From Cronobacter condimenti 1330 (lineage in GTDB: Bacteria > Pseudomonadota > Gammaproteobacteria > Enterobacterales > Enterobacteriaceae): a stretch of DNA of 64,000 nt. The notes beneath the pieces are model-generated. The model saw only the letters and a list, made by a program, of their open reading frames with translations. It was not told the DNA's origin and did no database searches. Shown piece after piece: positions 36,198-45,222 of this stretch (position 1 is its first letter; every line of letters begins with the position of its first letter). The stretch is taken from contig NZ_CP012264.1 of the NCBI RefSeq assembly GCF_001277255.1, positions 2,108,001-2,172,000 on the forward strand. The letters are read 5' to 3'. Both the position numbers and the translations under genes were made by a program.

Positions 36198-37391
36198 ATG
36201 TTATCAAAGAAAACGCGTTCCACCGCCGCGCTGCTGGGCTCGTCGTTATTACTGACTATCGGTCGCGGTGCCACCCTGCCGTTTATGGCGATTTACCTTG
36301 CGAAGCGATTCGCAATGTCGGTCGATGAAATCGGCATCGCGCTCACCAGCGCCATGACTGCAGGCGTGTTTTTCAGTCTGGCCTTTAGCGTGTTCGCGGA
36401 CCGCTTCGATAAAAAGCGCTATATGCTTATCGCCATTGCGGTATTCGTGGCGGGTTTTATTGCGATTCCGCTTACCCATAATGCCCTGCTGGTTATCCTC
36501 TTTTTCGCCATCATTAACTGCGCGTACTCCGTGTTTTCTACCGTGCTGAAAAGCTATTTCGCCGATACGCTGGGTGTTGCGGCCAAAGCGCGTATTTTTT
36601 CGCTTAACTATACCTTTCTGAATATCGGCTGGACGGTCGGCCCGCCTGTTGGCACGCTGCTGATGGTCTATGGCCTGAATATGCCGTTCTGGCTCTCGGC
36701 GGTGACGTCCGCCATCACGTTTATGGTGATAACCGTGTTCGTGCAGCGTGTTGCGCCCGCGCACCCGCACGCGGATTCGCCCGCAGGCCCGCCGCCGCTG
36801 TCGCTGCTGTGGCGCGACCCGCGCCTGCTGTGGTTTACCGGCTCGGCGTTTCTCGGCTCGCTGGTGGCAGGCTCTTTTGCCATCTGCATCTCGCAATATG
36901 TGCTCACCTTTTCCGACAGCGCGCTGGCGCAGCAGATTGTCGCGGTTGTGCTGCCGGTGAACGCCATACTGGTCGTAACGCTGCAATATCTGGTCGGGAA
37001 AAACCTGCGCGCCGATAACCTGAGCCGCCTGATGCTCTTTGGCACCGTGTGCTTTATTCTCGGCCTCGGTGGTTTCCTGATGGCAGGCACGCATCTCTGG
37101 ATATGGGGCGCGGCGGCGGCCGTATTCACACTGGGCGAAATCATCTATGCGCCTGGCGAATATATGCTTATCGATAATATTGCCCCGCCGGGCCTGAAAG
37201 CGGGTTACTTCTCCGTGCAGTCGCTCGGCTGGCTGGGCGCGGCGTTTAACCCGATGTACAGCGGCTTTATGTTAACGACGCTGCCGTCGTGGTCACTCTT
37301 CGCCTCGCTGATGGTCTTCGCGGCCATAGCTTATCTGATGATGTATAAAGGCATGCGCGTGAAAGCCGTTGGGGTGATGCAGCCGGGCTAA
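36198..37391 (+). CDS. ydeE: MFS transporter YdeE
   Basis: The 397-residue, 12-segment product matches E. coli YdeE in SLLLTIGRGATLPFMAIYLAKRF, KKRYMLIAIAVFVAGFIAIPLTHN, VVLPVNAILVVTLQYLVGKNL and GEIIYAPGEYMLIDNIAPPGLKAGYFSVQSLGWLGAAFNP. YdeE has been linked to dipeptide efflux in E. coli. It is divergent from eamA across about 207 bases in which I assigned no operator. Confidence 0.93.
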   Translation: MLSKKTRSTAALLGSSLLLTIGRGATLPFMAIYLAKRFAMSVDEIGIALTSAMTAGVFFSLAFSVFADRFDKKRYMLIAIAVFVAGFIAIPLTHNALLVILFFAIINCAYSVFSTVLKSYFADTLGVAAKARIFSLNYTFLNIGWTVGPPVGTLLMVYGLNMPFWLSAVTSAITFMVITVFVQRVAPAHPHADSPAGPPPLSLLWRDPRLLWFTGSAFLGSLVAGSFAICISQYVLTFSDSALAQQIVAVVLPVNAILVVTLQYLVGKNLRADNLSRLMLFGTVCFILGLGGFLMAGTHLWIWGAAAAVFTLGEIIYAPGEYMLIDNIAPPGLKAGYFSVQSLGWLGAAFNPMYSGFMLTTLPSWSLFASLMVFAAIAYLMMYKGMRVKAVGVMQPG

Positions 37392-37438
37392 GTGGGGTGC
37401 GGGTCGGGAGGATATCCCGCCCGCGCTATGTAGACGGT

Positions 37439-37858
37439 TTATAAAGGAGAAAGGCTGAAGCGCTGCGCGATCCTGCGATAGACCGCGTACTTTATAAAAA
37501 ACATCACCAGACAACCGGTAAGCCAGTAGAGGCTTAGCAGAACGCAGAGCGTGAAATGTGTTGAGCCTCCGAAACCAAACAGAACGCCCGGTATTAAAAG
37601 CACCAGCAAATAATGTGCTTTTATTAATCGAAGCGGTAAAAGCGCCATCAAAATAAAGGTCGGCAACATGCCGTACCACAGCGCCCGATTCAGCGCGATA
37701 ATCACGCCAACGCCATAACGGCCAAAAGCCTCACGATAAAAATAATGATACCCCGCGTCGTGCAGTATAAGCACACATAACATCGGGGCGAATACCATTG
37801 CAGGTCGACAAACTACCTCACAGAAAAATCGCCTGAAATCCTTATCCATGCCTGTCAT
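37439..37858 (-). CDS. Unrecognised small membrane protein
   Basis: The 139-residue product (from ATG 37858) has about four hydrophobic segments: VVCRPAMVFAPMLCVLIL, LNRALWYGMLPTFILMALL, YLLVLLIPGVLFGFG and FTLCVLLSLYWLTGCLVMFF. No family is recognised. Its ATG overlaps the stop of the upstream gene (ATGA), so the two form a pair. It could be an immunity or partner protein for the upstream product, but nothing in the sequence proves this. Confidence 0.65.
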   Translation of the reverse strand: MTGMDKDFRRFFCEVVCRPAMVFAPMLCVLILHDAGYHYFYREAFGRYGVGVIIALNRALWYGMLPTFILMALLPLRLIKAHYLLVLLIPGVLFGFGGSTHFTLCVLLSLYWLTGCLVMFFIKYAVYRRIAQRFSLSPL

Positions 37859-38646
37859 CCCTTTTTCCCGAAGCGTAACCATTCCTCGGCGGTAATGTTA
37901 TTTGAAATCGATTCGCTGCTTACAGGCCACTTATTTTCATACACCTGTACACGCGGATAATCCTGATCGTTAGTGACCACGCGATACGTAAACCTTTTAC
38001 TGGCATACAACGCGCCGCGCAGGACAAAAAAATTATCATAGGTGTCAGAATCATCGTAAGCACTTGTAAATGTGCCGTCTGCCCATCGTTTCCCAGTTTC
38101 CAGCGTCTGCTCAATAGAGTGTGTAGCCCTATAAGTATCAACGGCAAATGGGATCTGTCCAATAGCGTCTGCCCAGTAGGGCTTGCCATCAATCATCACA
38201 AGCAGGTAACCGTCGGCACCAGCGGGGTTGGCTTTCCAGTCTCCGGGCATTCCCGAGGCGAATGAGAAGGAAGGGCGGTCTGTTTCAGCAAAATCAATAA
38301 TGTCTTGCCAGCTGAAATGCTTGTAGGCGCTCTGAATCTCAGGTGCATTATTTATATAAACGAGGCGATGAAAATTTTCTGCCAGCGGCTCAAACCACTG
38401 CCAGGCATATCGATCGTATAAAGATTGAGCTGTAATAATTTCAAAAGTATCATTTTTGTTTAACTCCAGTGCAAATAATATATCGCCATTCGCACGAGTA
38501 ATAATTTTGCAGGAAGGAATGTAAACCGTTTCGACGTAACATTCTGCCACAGGACGAGTATATGAATAATGCACCAGATGCGTTATGCCATTCTCTGTCT
38601 GGAACTGATATGCGCCTCCATTTATGATGTGCTCAGACTTTTTCAT
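37855..38646 (-). CDS. Unrecognised cytosolic protein, orphan pair member
   Basis: The 263-residue product starts at ATG 38646 (MKKSEHIINGGAYQF) after AAGGAAACGCA; a longer frame reaches into the urt terminator and is rejected. It is rich in Tyr, Trp and Asp, with no signal peptide or membrane segment and blocks such as YSYTRPVAECYVETVYIPSCKI, HFSWQDIIDFAETDRPSF and WADGTFTSAYDDSDTYDNFF. No known domain is recognised. The DNA is visibly A+T-richer than its neighbours, which suggests horizontal acquisition. Confidence 0.72.
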   Translation of the reverse strand: MKKSEHIINGGAYQFQTENGITHLVHYSYTRPVAECYVETVYIPSCKIITRANGDILFALELNKNDTFEIITAQSLYDRYAWQWFEPLAENFHRLVYINNAPEIQSAYKHFSWQDIIDFAETDRPSFSFASGMPGDWKANPAGADGYLLVMIDGKPYWADAIGQIPFAVDTYRATHSIEQTLETGKRWADGTFTSAYDDSDTYDNFFVLRGALYASKRFTYRVVTNDQDYPRVQVYENKWPVSSESISNNITAEEWLRFGKKG

Positions 38647-38754
38647 TGCGTTTCCTTTTGCAGTGATAGTGTCATGCACTCTACGCTGTTCGCTACGCAC
38701 AATAAGAAACGAGGGGGTTTTTATCAGATAATATTTAACCCGTAATGATGTACC

Positions 38755-38779
38755 AAAAAAGGCCAGCATCCTGCCAGCC
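38755..38779 (-). terminator. Terminator of the urt operon
   Basis: On the minus strand GGCTGGC / GCTGGCC with the loop AGGAT (two G-U pairs) is followed by six T residues, just after the urtE stop. Confidence 0.75.
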
Positions 38780-38791
38780 CTGAGCCCCGCG

Positions 38792-39490
38792 CTAAATCGC
38801 CACCAGCCCTCTTACGCCCTCGGCCTCCATATCCGCGCCGCGCCCGCGCTGAATAACCGTACCTCGCGACATCACCAGGTAGTTATCAGCAAGCCCTGCG
38901 GCGAAATCGTAAAACTGCTCTACCAGCAGAATGGCCATATCGCCGCGCGCCGCCAGTTCACGGATAACCGCTCCTATCTCTTTAATGACCGACGGCTGAA
39001 TGCCTTCGGTGGGTTCGTCCAGGATCAACAATTGCGGGCGGCTCGCCAGCGCCCGCCCGATAGCGAGCTGCTGTTGCTGCCCGCCCGAGAGATCCCCGCC
39101 GCGCCGCTGGCGCATCGATTTCAGCACCGGAAACAGCGTATAGATCTCCTCCGGCACCCGCTTTGCCTGGGCGCCGTGAAAGCGCGACAGCCCCATCAGC
39201 AGATTTTCTTCCACCGTCAGGCGCGGGAAAATCTCACGCCCCTGCGGCACATAGGCGATCCCCGCCCCGACACGCTGGTGCGGTTTATCCCGCGTAATCA
39301 CGTTGCCCTTCCAGGTCACCGAGCCGGAACGCGCCGGAATCAGCCCCATCAGACATTTAAGCAGCGTACTTTTGCCCACCCCGTTGCGCCCAAGCAAACA
39401 CGTCACTTCGCCGGTGCGCGCCTCAAGCGAGACGCCACGTAGAATATGGCTGCCGCCGTAATATTGATTCAGTTCATGCACTTCTAACAT
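38792..39490 (-). CDS. urtE: Urea ABC transporter ATP-binding protein UrtE
   Basis: This is a 232-residue LivF-type ATPase: Walker A LLGRNGVGKSTLLKCL, signature LSGGQQQQLAIGRAL, Walker B LLILDEPTEGI. The EGIQPSVIKEIG stretch is characteristic of UrtE. It pairs with UrtD to drive urea uptake. It is last in the operon, nine bases after urtD. Confidence 0.95.
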   Translation of the reverse strand: MLEVHELNQYYGGSHILRGVSLEARTGEVTCLLGRNGVGKSTLLKCLMGLIPARSGSVTWKGNVITRDKPHQRVGAGIAYVPQGREIFPRLTVEENLLMGLSRFHGAQAKRVPEEIYTLFPVLKSMRQRRGGDLSGGQQQQLAIGRALASRPQLLILDEPTEGIQPSVIKEIGAVIRELAARGDMAILLVEQFYDFAAGLADNYLVMSRGTVIQRGRGADMEAEGVRGLVAI

Positions 39491-39499
39491 GGCGGCTCC

Positions 39500-40297
39500 T
39501 TAGCGTCCCAGATAGACCTCAATCACCTGCTCGTTCGCCTGCACTTCAGCAAGCGAGCCTTCAGCCAGCACCTGGCCCTGATGCAAAACCGTGACTTTAT
39601 CGGCGATGGTTTCCACAAAACCCATGTCGTGCTCCACCACCATCAGCGAATGCTTGCCGGCAAGCGCCCGAAACAGCTCGGCGGAGTATTCGGTTTCAGC
39701 GTCGGTCATTCCCGCCGCTGGCTCATCAAGCAGCAGCAGATGGGGCTCCTGCATCAGCAACATGCCGATTTCAAGAAACTGCTTTTGCCCGTGCGACAGC
39801 GCGCCCGCCGGGCGGCGACGCTCGCTGGAAAGCCGCAGCGTTGACAGCATCTCGTCGATGCGATCCCGCTGTTCGCCGCTTAGCCGCGCACGCAGCGTGC
39901 CGCGCACCGTTTTATCGCTCTTTTGCGCCAGTTCCAGATTCTCGAACACGGTCAGCGCCTCAAACACGGTTGGTTTCTGGAATTTTCGCCCGATACCGCG
40001 CCGTGCGATATCCACCGGATCAAGGCGCGTCAGGTCAGTCTCCTGATCGTAAATCGCCCTGCCGCTCTGGGGCCGCGTCTTACCTGTTATCACATCCATG
40101 AGCGTCGTTTTCCCGGCGCCGTTCGGGCCGATAATGCAGCGCAGCTCACCAACACCGATGGCAAGCGTCAAATCGGTTAACGCTTTAAAACCGTCAAAGC
40201 TGACGTTGATATTATCGAGTTGCAGTACCGGATCGGTCTGCGCGCGGAAACGGTCGGTCTCATACTGGCGGGTGTAGAGCGTATCGTGGGTATGCAT
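39500..40297 (-). CDS. urtD: Urea ABC transporter ATP-binding protein UrtD
   Basis: This is a 265-residue LivG-type ATPase: Walker A IIGPNGAGKTTLMDVITGK, signature LSHGQKQFLEIGML, Walker B LLLLDEPAAGM. The KFQKPTVFEALTVFENL block is typical of UrtD. Its ATG shares a base with the urtC stop (TAATG). Confidence 0.95.
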   Translation of the reverse strand: MHTHDTLYTRQYETDRFRAQTDPVLQLDNINVSFDGFKALTDLTLAIGVGELRCIIGPNGAGKTTLMDVITGKTRPQSGRAIYDQETDLTRLDPVDIARRGIGRKFQKPTVFEALTVFENLELAQKSDKTVRGTLRARLSGEQRDRIDEMLSTLRLSSERRRPAGALSHGQKQFLEIGMLLMQEPHLLLLDEPAAGMTDAETEYSAELFRALAGKHSLMVVEHDMGFVETIADKVTVLHQGQVLAEGSLAEVQANEQVIEVYLGR

Positions 40298-41370
40298 TAT
40301 TTCTCTCCCCGGCGCAGAAGCCCCGCGATACCGCGCGGCAAAAACAGGGTAATGACGATAAAAATCAGCCCCAGAAAAAGCTGCCAGTATTCCGGCATCA
40401 CGACGGTGAAGAGGCTTTTCGCGCCGTTCACCAGCAGCGCGCCAAATACCGGCCCCACCAGCGTGCCGCGCCCGCCGAGCGCCACCCAGATAGCCGCCTC
40501 AATGGAGTTGGTCGGCGACATTTCGCCGGGGTTAATAATGCCCACCTGCGGTACATAGAGCGCCCCCGCCAGCCCGCACATCACCGCCGACAGCGTCCAG
40601 ACCAAAAGCTTGAACCCGCGCGGGTCGTAGCCGCAAAACATCAGGCGGCTTTCAGCGTCGCGTACCGCCGTCAGCACCCGGCCAAACTTGCTGCGCGCAA
40701 GCCAGAACCCGACCGCGAGGCAGGCCAGCAGCAGCGCGAGCGTGGCGATAAACAGCGCAATCCGCGTGCCGGTATGAGTGAGCGAAAACCCAAGCAGCGT
40801 AGTAAAGCCAGTAAACCCATTGTTGCCGCCAAAGCCGGTTTCGTTGCGAAAAAAGAGCAGCATGCCCGCGAACGTCAGCGCCTGGGTAATGATGGAGAAA
40901 TAGACGCCCTTAATTTTCGAGCGGAAGGCGAAAAACCCGAACACCAGCGCCAGCAGCCCCGGCACCAGCACCACTAACAGCAGCGCCCAGAGAAAATGCG
41001 AGGTGCCCCACCAGTACCACGGCAGCTCGCTCCAGGAGAGAAACGACATAAACGCGGGCAGCCCGTCACCCGCAGCCTGGCGCATCAGGTACATGCCCAT
41101 CGCATAACCGCCGAGCGCGAAGAAGATCCCATGGCCGAGCGACAGTAACCCGGCATATCCCCAGACCAGATCCAGCGCCACGGCGACAATCGCGTAGCAG
41201 AGAATTTTGCCCATCAGCGTCAGCGTCCAGGTCGAGACCGCCAGCGGGTGGCTTGCGGGCAAAAGCGTCAGAAACGGCAGCGCAAACAGCGCCGCCAGCG
41301 CGAGGCCGCCCGCTATAAGGCTCAGGCGCGGCGCTTTCTGAACCAGCGTTAAGGTCATCGGCTGCGTCAT
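40297..41370 (-). CDS. urtC: Urea ABC transporter permease UrtC
   Basis: This is a 357-residue LivM-type permease with about ten membrane segments. Family motifs are YAGLLSLGHGIFFALGGYAMGMYLM and the conserved cytoplasmic loop VLTAVRDAESRLMFCGYDPRGFKL. The LPWYWWGTSHFLWAL insertion is seen in UrtC proteins. It overlaps urtB by ATGA. Confidence 0.95.
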   Translation of the reverse strand: MTQPMTLTLVQKAPRLSLIAGGLALAALFALPFLTLLPASHPLAVSTWTLTLMGKILCYAIVAVALDLVWGYAGLLSLGHGIFFALGGYAMGMYLMRQAAGDGLPAFMSFLSWSELPWYWWGTSHFLWALLLVVLVPGLLALVFGFFAFRSKIKGVYFSIITQALTFAGMLLFFRNETGFGGNNGFTGFTTLLGFSLTHTGTRIALFIATLALLLACLAVGFWLARSKFGRVLTAVRDAESRLMFCGYDPRGFKLLVWTLSAVMCGLAGALYVPQVGIINPGEMSPTNSIEAAIWVALGGRGTLVGPVFGALLVNGAKSLFTVVMPEYWQLFLGLIFIVITLFLPRGIAGLLRRGEK

Positions 41371-42932
41371 TCCACGGCCCTCCCTTTGAGTGCGAACAGC
41401 CCCTGCGGGCGTTTCTGGATAAACAGGATAACCATCACCAGGATGGCGATTTTGCCCAGCACCGCGCCCACCTGCGGCTCAAGAATTTTATTAAAGATGC
41501 CAAGCCCGAACGCCGCCGCGACGCTGCCTGCCAGCTGACCGACGCCGCCCAGCACCACCACCAGGAACGAGTCGATGATATAGCCCTGGCCCAGTTCCGG
41601 CCCGACGTTACCAAGCTGGGACAGCGCGACGCCGCCAAGGCCCGCGATACCCGAACCAAGCCCGAACGCGAGCATATCGACGCGCCCGGTCGGCACGCCG
41701 CAGCAGGCCGCCATCGCGCGGTTTTGCGTCACCGCCCGCACGTTCATGCCAAGCCGCGTCTTGTTAAGCACAAGCCAGGTGAAAAACAGCACCAGCAGCA
41801 CAAACCCCATCACCACCAGCCGGTTCCACGGCAGGATCAGGTTAGGTAAAACCTGAATGCCCCCTGAGAGCCACGCCGGGTTGGCCACCTCAACGTTCTG
41901 TGCGCCGAACGCCATTCGCACCAGCTGAATGAGCATCAGGCTGATGCCCCAGGTGGCGAGCAGCGTTTCCAGCGGGCGTCCGTAGAGATGGCGAATGATC
42001 GTGCGCTCAAGCACCATCCCGGCGCAGGCGGTCACCAGAAACGCGACCGGCAGCGCCAGCAACGGATAAAACGCGAGCCACTGCGGTGCCAGCGCGGCCA
42101 GCGCGTTTTGCACGCACCAGGTGGCGTACGCACCGAGCATCAACATTTCGCCATGCGCCATGTTGATGACGCCAAGCAGGCCATAGGTAATCGCAAGGCC
42201 GAGCGCGGCGAGCAGCAGAATCGATCCGAGCGATAACCCCATAAACGCCTGGCCGAGCAGGTCGCCCACCAGCAGGCGATGGTCGATGGCACGCAGGCTT
42301 GCGGCGGCGGCCTCACGTACTCGCCCGTCAGGCTCGTTTGCCGCCTCGGCAAAGGGCTGAAGCCGGGCGCGGGTTTGCGGGTCGCCCGACTCACCAAGCC
42401 GCGTGACGGCCTGCAGGCGTAGCGCGGCATCCGGGCTTGCAAGCTGGAGCGTGGCAAGCGCGGTGGCGAGCGCCTCGCGCACGTCGTTTTCCTTTTCAAC
42501 CTCAAGGCGCTGCGCCAGCAAAGCCGCCATTTCCGGGTCGCCATCACGTTGCAGCGCGCGGGCAGCATTGAGCCTTTCCGTGACGTTGTCACTCACCAGG
42601 CGGTGGGTCGCCAGCGCTGCCGCGGCGAGGTTTCGCAGGCGGTTCGTCAGGCGCAACGGTTTCAGTGCGCCTTCGGGCTCGGTGGCGCGGCCAAGCGGCG
42701 TTACGCCGTCGGCATGCTGTGCGAACGGGTGTTTTTGCGCATCCACCATGAGGTTTTCCTGATGAAGCGAGACCAGCAGCGGTAAACGCGCAGGATCCGG
42801 CGCTGTCGCCCAGGTTTGCAGCAGCGTGGCCTGCTGGCTGCGGCTGGCCGCTGCGAAATCATCGGCATCGGCCGCGTGGGCGAGCCACGGCAGCAGCAAG
42901 GCGGCAATCATCAGCCAGCGAAATAATGTCAT
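41367..42932 (-). CDS. urtB: Urea ABC transporter permease UrtB
   Basis: This 521-residue LivH-type permease carries a long N-terminal extension. Residues 1-20 are a signal peptide. About 25-220 is an alpha-helical, HEAT-like periplasmic region (REALATALATLQLASPDAALRLQAVTRLGESGDP), and the rest is the eight-segment permease with GVINMAHGEMLMLGAYATW and FGLGSGIAGLGGVALSQLGNVGPELG. The extension is normal for proteobacterial UrtB. AAGGAG lies before the ATG. Confidence 0.95.
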   Translation of the reverse strand: MTLFRWLMIAALLLPWLAHAADADDFAAASRSQQATLLQTWATAPDPARLPLLVSLHQENLMVDAQKHPFAQHADGVTPLGRATEPEGALKPLRLTNRLRNLAAAALATHRLVSDNVTERLNAARALQRDGDPEMAALLAQRLEVEKENDVREALATALATLQLASPDAALRLQAVTRLGESGDPQTRARLQPFAEAANEPDGRVREAAAASLRAIDHRLLVGDLLGQAFMGLSLGSILLLAALGLAITYGLLGVINMAHGEMLMLGAYATWCVQNALAALAPQWLAFYPLLALPVAFLVTACAGMVLERTIIRHLYGRPLETLLATWGISLMLIQLVRMAFGAQNVEVANPAWLSGGIQVLPNLILPWNRLVVMGFVLLVLFFTWLVLNKTRLGMNVRAVTQNRAMAACCGVPTGRVDMLAFGLGSGIAGLGGVALSQLGNVGPELGQGYIIDSFLVVVLGGVGQLAGSVAAAFGLGIFNKILEPQVGAVLGKIAILVMVILFIQKRPQGLFALKGRAVE

Positions 42933-43034
42933 GGTTATCTCCTTTGAACCGTTATGGCCTCAGGGCGTGGGTCAGCGCCCTGCACAGCAGGTGACGCTGC
43001 CCTTGGCCTGCCCTGCGTTCTACGCCGACCGGCT

Positions 43035-43056
43035 CCCTCTCCCCAGCGGGAGAGGG
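43035..43056. repeat. CCCTCTCCC inverted repeat between urtA and urtB
   Basis: CCCTCTCCC / GGGAGAGGG (43035-43043 and 43048-43056) with the loop CAGC is a perfect 9-bp stem of the kind scattered in enterobacterial intergenic DNA. It sits in the only long gap (151 bases) of the urt genes and may protect urtA mRNA from 3' decay, giving more binding protein than permease. Confidence 0.7.
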
Positions 43057-43083
43057 TCAGGGGCGCTTCGCTCACGCGGGTGC

Positions 43084-44355
43084 TTAATTGCTCGCGGTTT
43101 TCACCGGCGCGTCGGCTTTTTTATCGTTACCGGCGATATACGGGCTCCACGGCTGGGCACGAACGGGGGCGTCGGTCTGCCACACCACGTTGAACTGGCC
43201 GTTACCTTCGATTTCGCCAATCATTACCGGCTTGTGCAGATGGTGGTTGGTGTTATCCATCGTCAGCGTAAAACCGGACGGCGCGTTAAAAGATTGCCCT
43301 GCCATCGCCTCGCGCACTTTGTCGACATCCGTGGTGCCCGCCTTCTCCACCGCCTGTGCCCACATATGGATACCCACATACGTTGCCTCCATCGGGTCGT
43401 TAGTCACGACGGTGCCCGCATTCGGCAGATTGTGCGCTTTGGCATACGCACGGTAATCAGCCACAAATTTCTTGTTTTCCGGGTTATCCACCGATTCGAA
43501 GTAGTTCCACGCCGCCAGGTTACCGACCAGCGGTTTCGCATCGATACCGCGCAGTTCCTCTTCACCGACCGAGAACGCCACCACAGGAACGTCGGTCGCC
43601 TTCAGGCCCTGGTTTGCCAGCTCTTTGTAAAACGGCACGTTGGAATCGCCGTTGATGGTCGAAACCACCGCTGTTTTACCGCCCGCGGAGAATTTTTTTA
43701 TCCTGGCGACGATGGTCTGGTAGTCGCTGTAGCCAAACGGCGTATAGACCTCTTCGATATCTTTATCCTGCACGCCTTTCGAATACAGGAAGGCGCGCAA
43801 AATTTTATTGGTGGTACGCGGGTAGACATAATCGGTGCCGAGCAGGAAGAAGCGCTTCGCCTCGCCGCCGTCTTCGCTCATCAGGTATTCCACCGCCGGG
43901 ATCGCCTGCTGGTTAGGCGCCGCCCCGGTATAGAAAACATTCGGTGACATCTCTTCACCTTCGTATTGCACCGGGTAGAACAGCAGGCCGTTAAGCTCCT
44001 CAAAAACCGGCAGCACTGATTTGCGCGACACCGACGTCCAGCAACCGAAGACCGCCGCGACCTTGTCCTGGCTCAGCAACTGCCGGGCTTTTTCCGCAAA
44101 CAGCGGCCAGTTGGAGGCCGGGTCGACCACCACCGGTTCGAGTTTTTTGCCAAGTACCCCGCCATGGGCGTTGATCTCGTCAATAGTCATCAGCGCCACG
44201 TCTTTAAGGGGCGTTTCGGAAATCGCCATCGTGCCGGAGAGCGAGTGCATGATGCCCACTTTAATGGTGTCGGCGGCCTGGGCGCTGAAGGCAAACCCCA
44301 TGCTGATGACCGACGCGGAAAGGGCGAACGCTTTTAACAAGGTACGACGATGCAT
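43084..44355 (-). CDS. urtA: Urea ABC transporter substrate-binding protein UrtA
   Basis: The 423-residue periplasmic protein of the amide/urea-binding group has a signal with a twin-arginine look (HRRTLLKAF) followed by a hydrophobic core ending in SAQA. Family motifs are IKVGIMHSLSGTMAISETPLKDVALMTIDEIN, FGCWTSVSRKSVLPVFEE, and YPVQYEGEEMSPNVFYTGAAPNQQ. AGGAG precedes the ATG. It follows the GntR gene by 36 bases. Confidence 0.95.
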   Translation of the reverse strand: MHRRTLLKAFALSASVISMGFAFSAQAADTIKVGIMHSLSGTMAISETPLKDVALMTIDEINAHGGVLGKKLEPVVVDPASNWPLFAEKARQLLSQDKVAAVFGCWTSVSRKSVLPVFEELNGLLFYPVQYEGEEMSPNVFYTGAAPNQQAIPAVEYLMSEDGGEAKRFFLLGTDYVYPRTTNKILRAFLYSKGVQDKDIEEVYTPFGYSDYQTIVARIKKFSAGGKTAVVSTINGDSNVPFYKELANQGLKATDVPVVAFSVGEEELRGIDAKPLVGNLAAWNYFESVDNPENKKFVADYRAYAKAHNLPNAGTVVTNDPMEATYVGIHMWAQAVEKAGTTDVDKVREAMAGQSFNAPSGFTLTMDNTNHHLHKPVMIGEIEGNGQFNVVWQTDAPVRAQPWSPYIAGNDKKADAPVKTASN

Positions 44356-44391
44356 AACTTCACTCCTGTGTGTTAAGGGCTGTGTGTAGAA

Positions 44392-45093
44392 TTAATCTCG
44401 TGTCTCCCGCCGTGCCTGTTGCAGGGCGTGGAGCGTTATCTTGCGAACCTCTTTCTGGCTTTGGGCAATGTGGTCGTGCAGTCGGGTCCGGGCCTCCTCT
44501 GTGTGTCGTTCAAGGATGGCGAGCAGGATCTGGCCGTGCTCGGCATAGGTGGCACTGATGCGTGACGGCTCGGTAAAATCCATGCGCCGCACGATGCGAA
44601 TTTTCTCCGTGACGTCACGGTGTACCCGCGCCATCTCTGGATTGCCCGCTGCCCCGACGAGTGTCATATGAAACGCCTCGTCAAAGGGCGCGACATCTAC
44701 ACCCGCACCGAGCGGCGCCGGGTCAATCCAGAAGGCGCGAAGCTCTTGCAGCGGCAGCGGCGTAACGTGCGCCGGGAGTGCGCAAAGCCGCGTTACCGCC
44801 TCGGTTTCAAGTACCACGCGAAGATCGTAGAGCGCTTCAAGGTGGTCGAAATCGATGGGCCTGACCTGCCAGCCACTGCGCGGCTGCACGTCGAGATAGC
44901 CTTCCTGCGCCAGCTGGTGCAGCGCCTGACGCACCGGCGTACGGCTCGCCCCCATACGCGCCGCGATATCGTTTTCACTAAAGCGATCCCCGGGCAGCAG
45001 GTGGAAATCGAAAATCTCCTGCTTCAGTAGCCGGTAGATGCGATAGCCCTGGGCTTCCGGGCGTGGCGCCCGGCGTCCTGCTGTTAATGGCAT
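44392..45093 (-). CDS. GntR/FCD-family regulator of the urea operon
   Basis: The 233-residue regulator has an N-terminal winged helix (YRIYRLLKQEIFDFHLLPGDRFSENDIAARMGASRTPVRQALHQL) and an FCD ligand domain with metal-binding pattern D-x-x-F-H (APFDEAFHMTLV) and later His residues. The start at 45093 has AAGGAG upstream; the longer upstream frame lacks support. It sits inside the operon between urea carboxylase and urtA, so it should be autoregulated. The palindrome at 50667-50686 is its probable operator. Confidence 0.88.
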   Translation of the reverse strand: MPLTAGRRAPRPEAQGYRIYRLLKQEIFDFHLLPGDRFSENDIAARMGASRTPVRQALHQLAQEGYLDVQPRSGWQVRPIDFDHLEALYDLRVVLETEAVTRLCALPAHVTPLPLQELRAFWIDPAPLGAGVDVAPFDEAFHMTLVGAAGNPEMARVHRDVTEKIRIVRRMDFTEPSRISATYAEHGQILLAILERHTEEARTRLHDHIAQSQKEVRKITLHALQQARRETRD

Positions 45094-45121
45094 AGCGACT
45101 CCTTCTGTGTGCCCTGTGCCC

Positions 45122-45140
45122 GGCGGGTGCGCCACCCGCC
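45122..45140. repeat. GC-rich hairpin between urea carboxylase and GntR genes
   Basis: GGCGGGTG / CACCCGCC (45122-45129 and 45133-45140) with the loop CGC lies in the 129-base gap. No T run follows. Confidence 0.45.
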
Positions 45141-45222
45141 CTGAATATTCGCCTCGTCGCTGACCGCTGGCGGCGCCGTCAGAGTGAGTACAGCCCAGGC
45201 GCACTCTGACCAGTAAGCCCGG

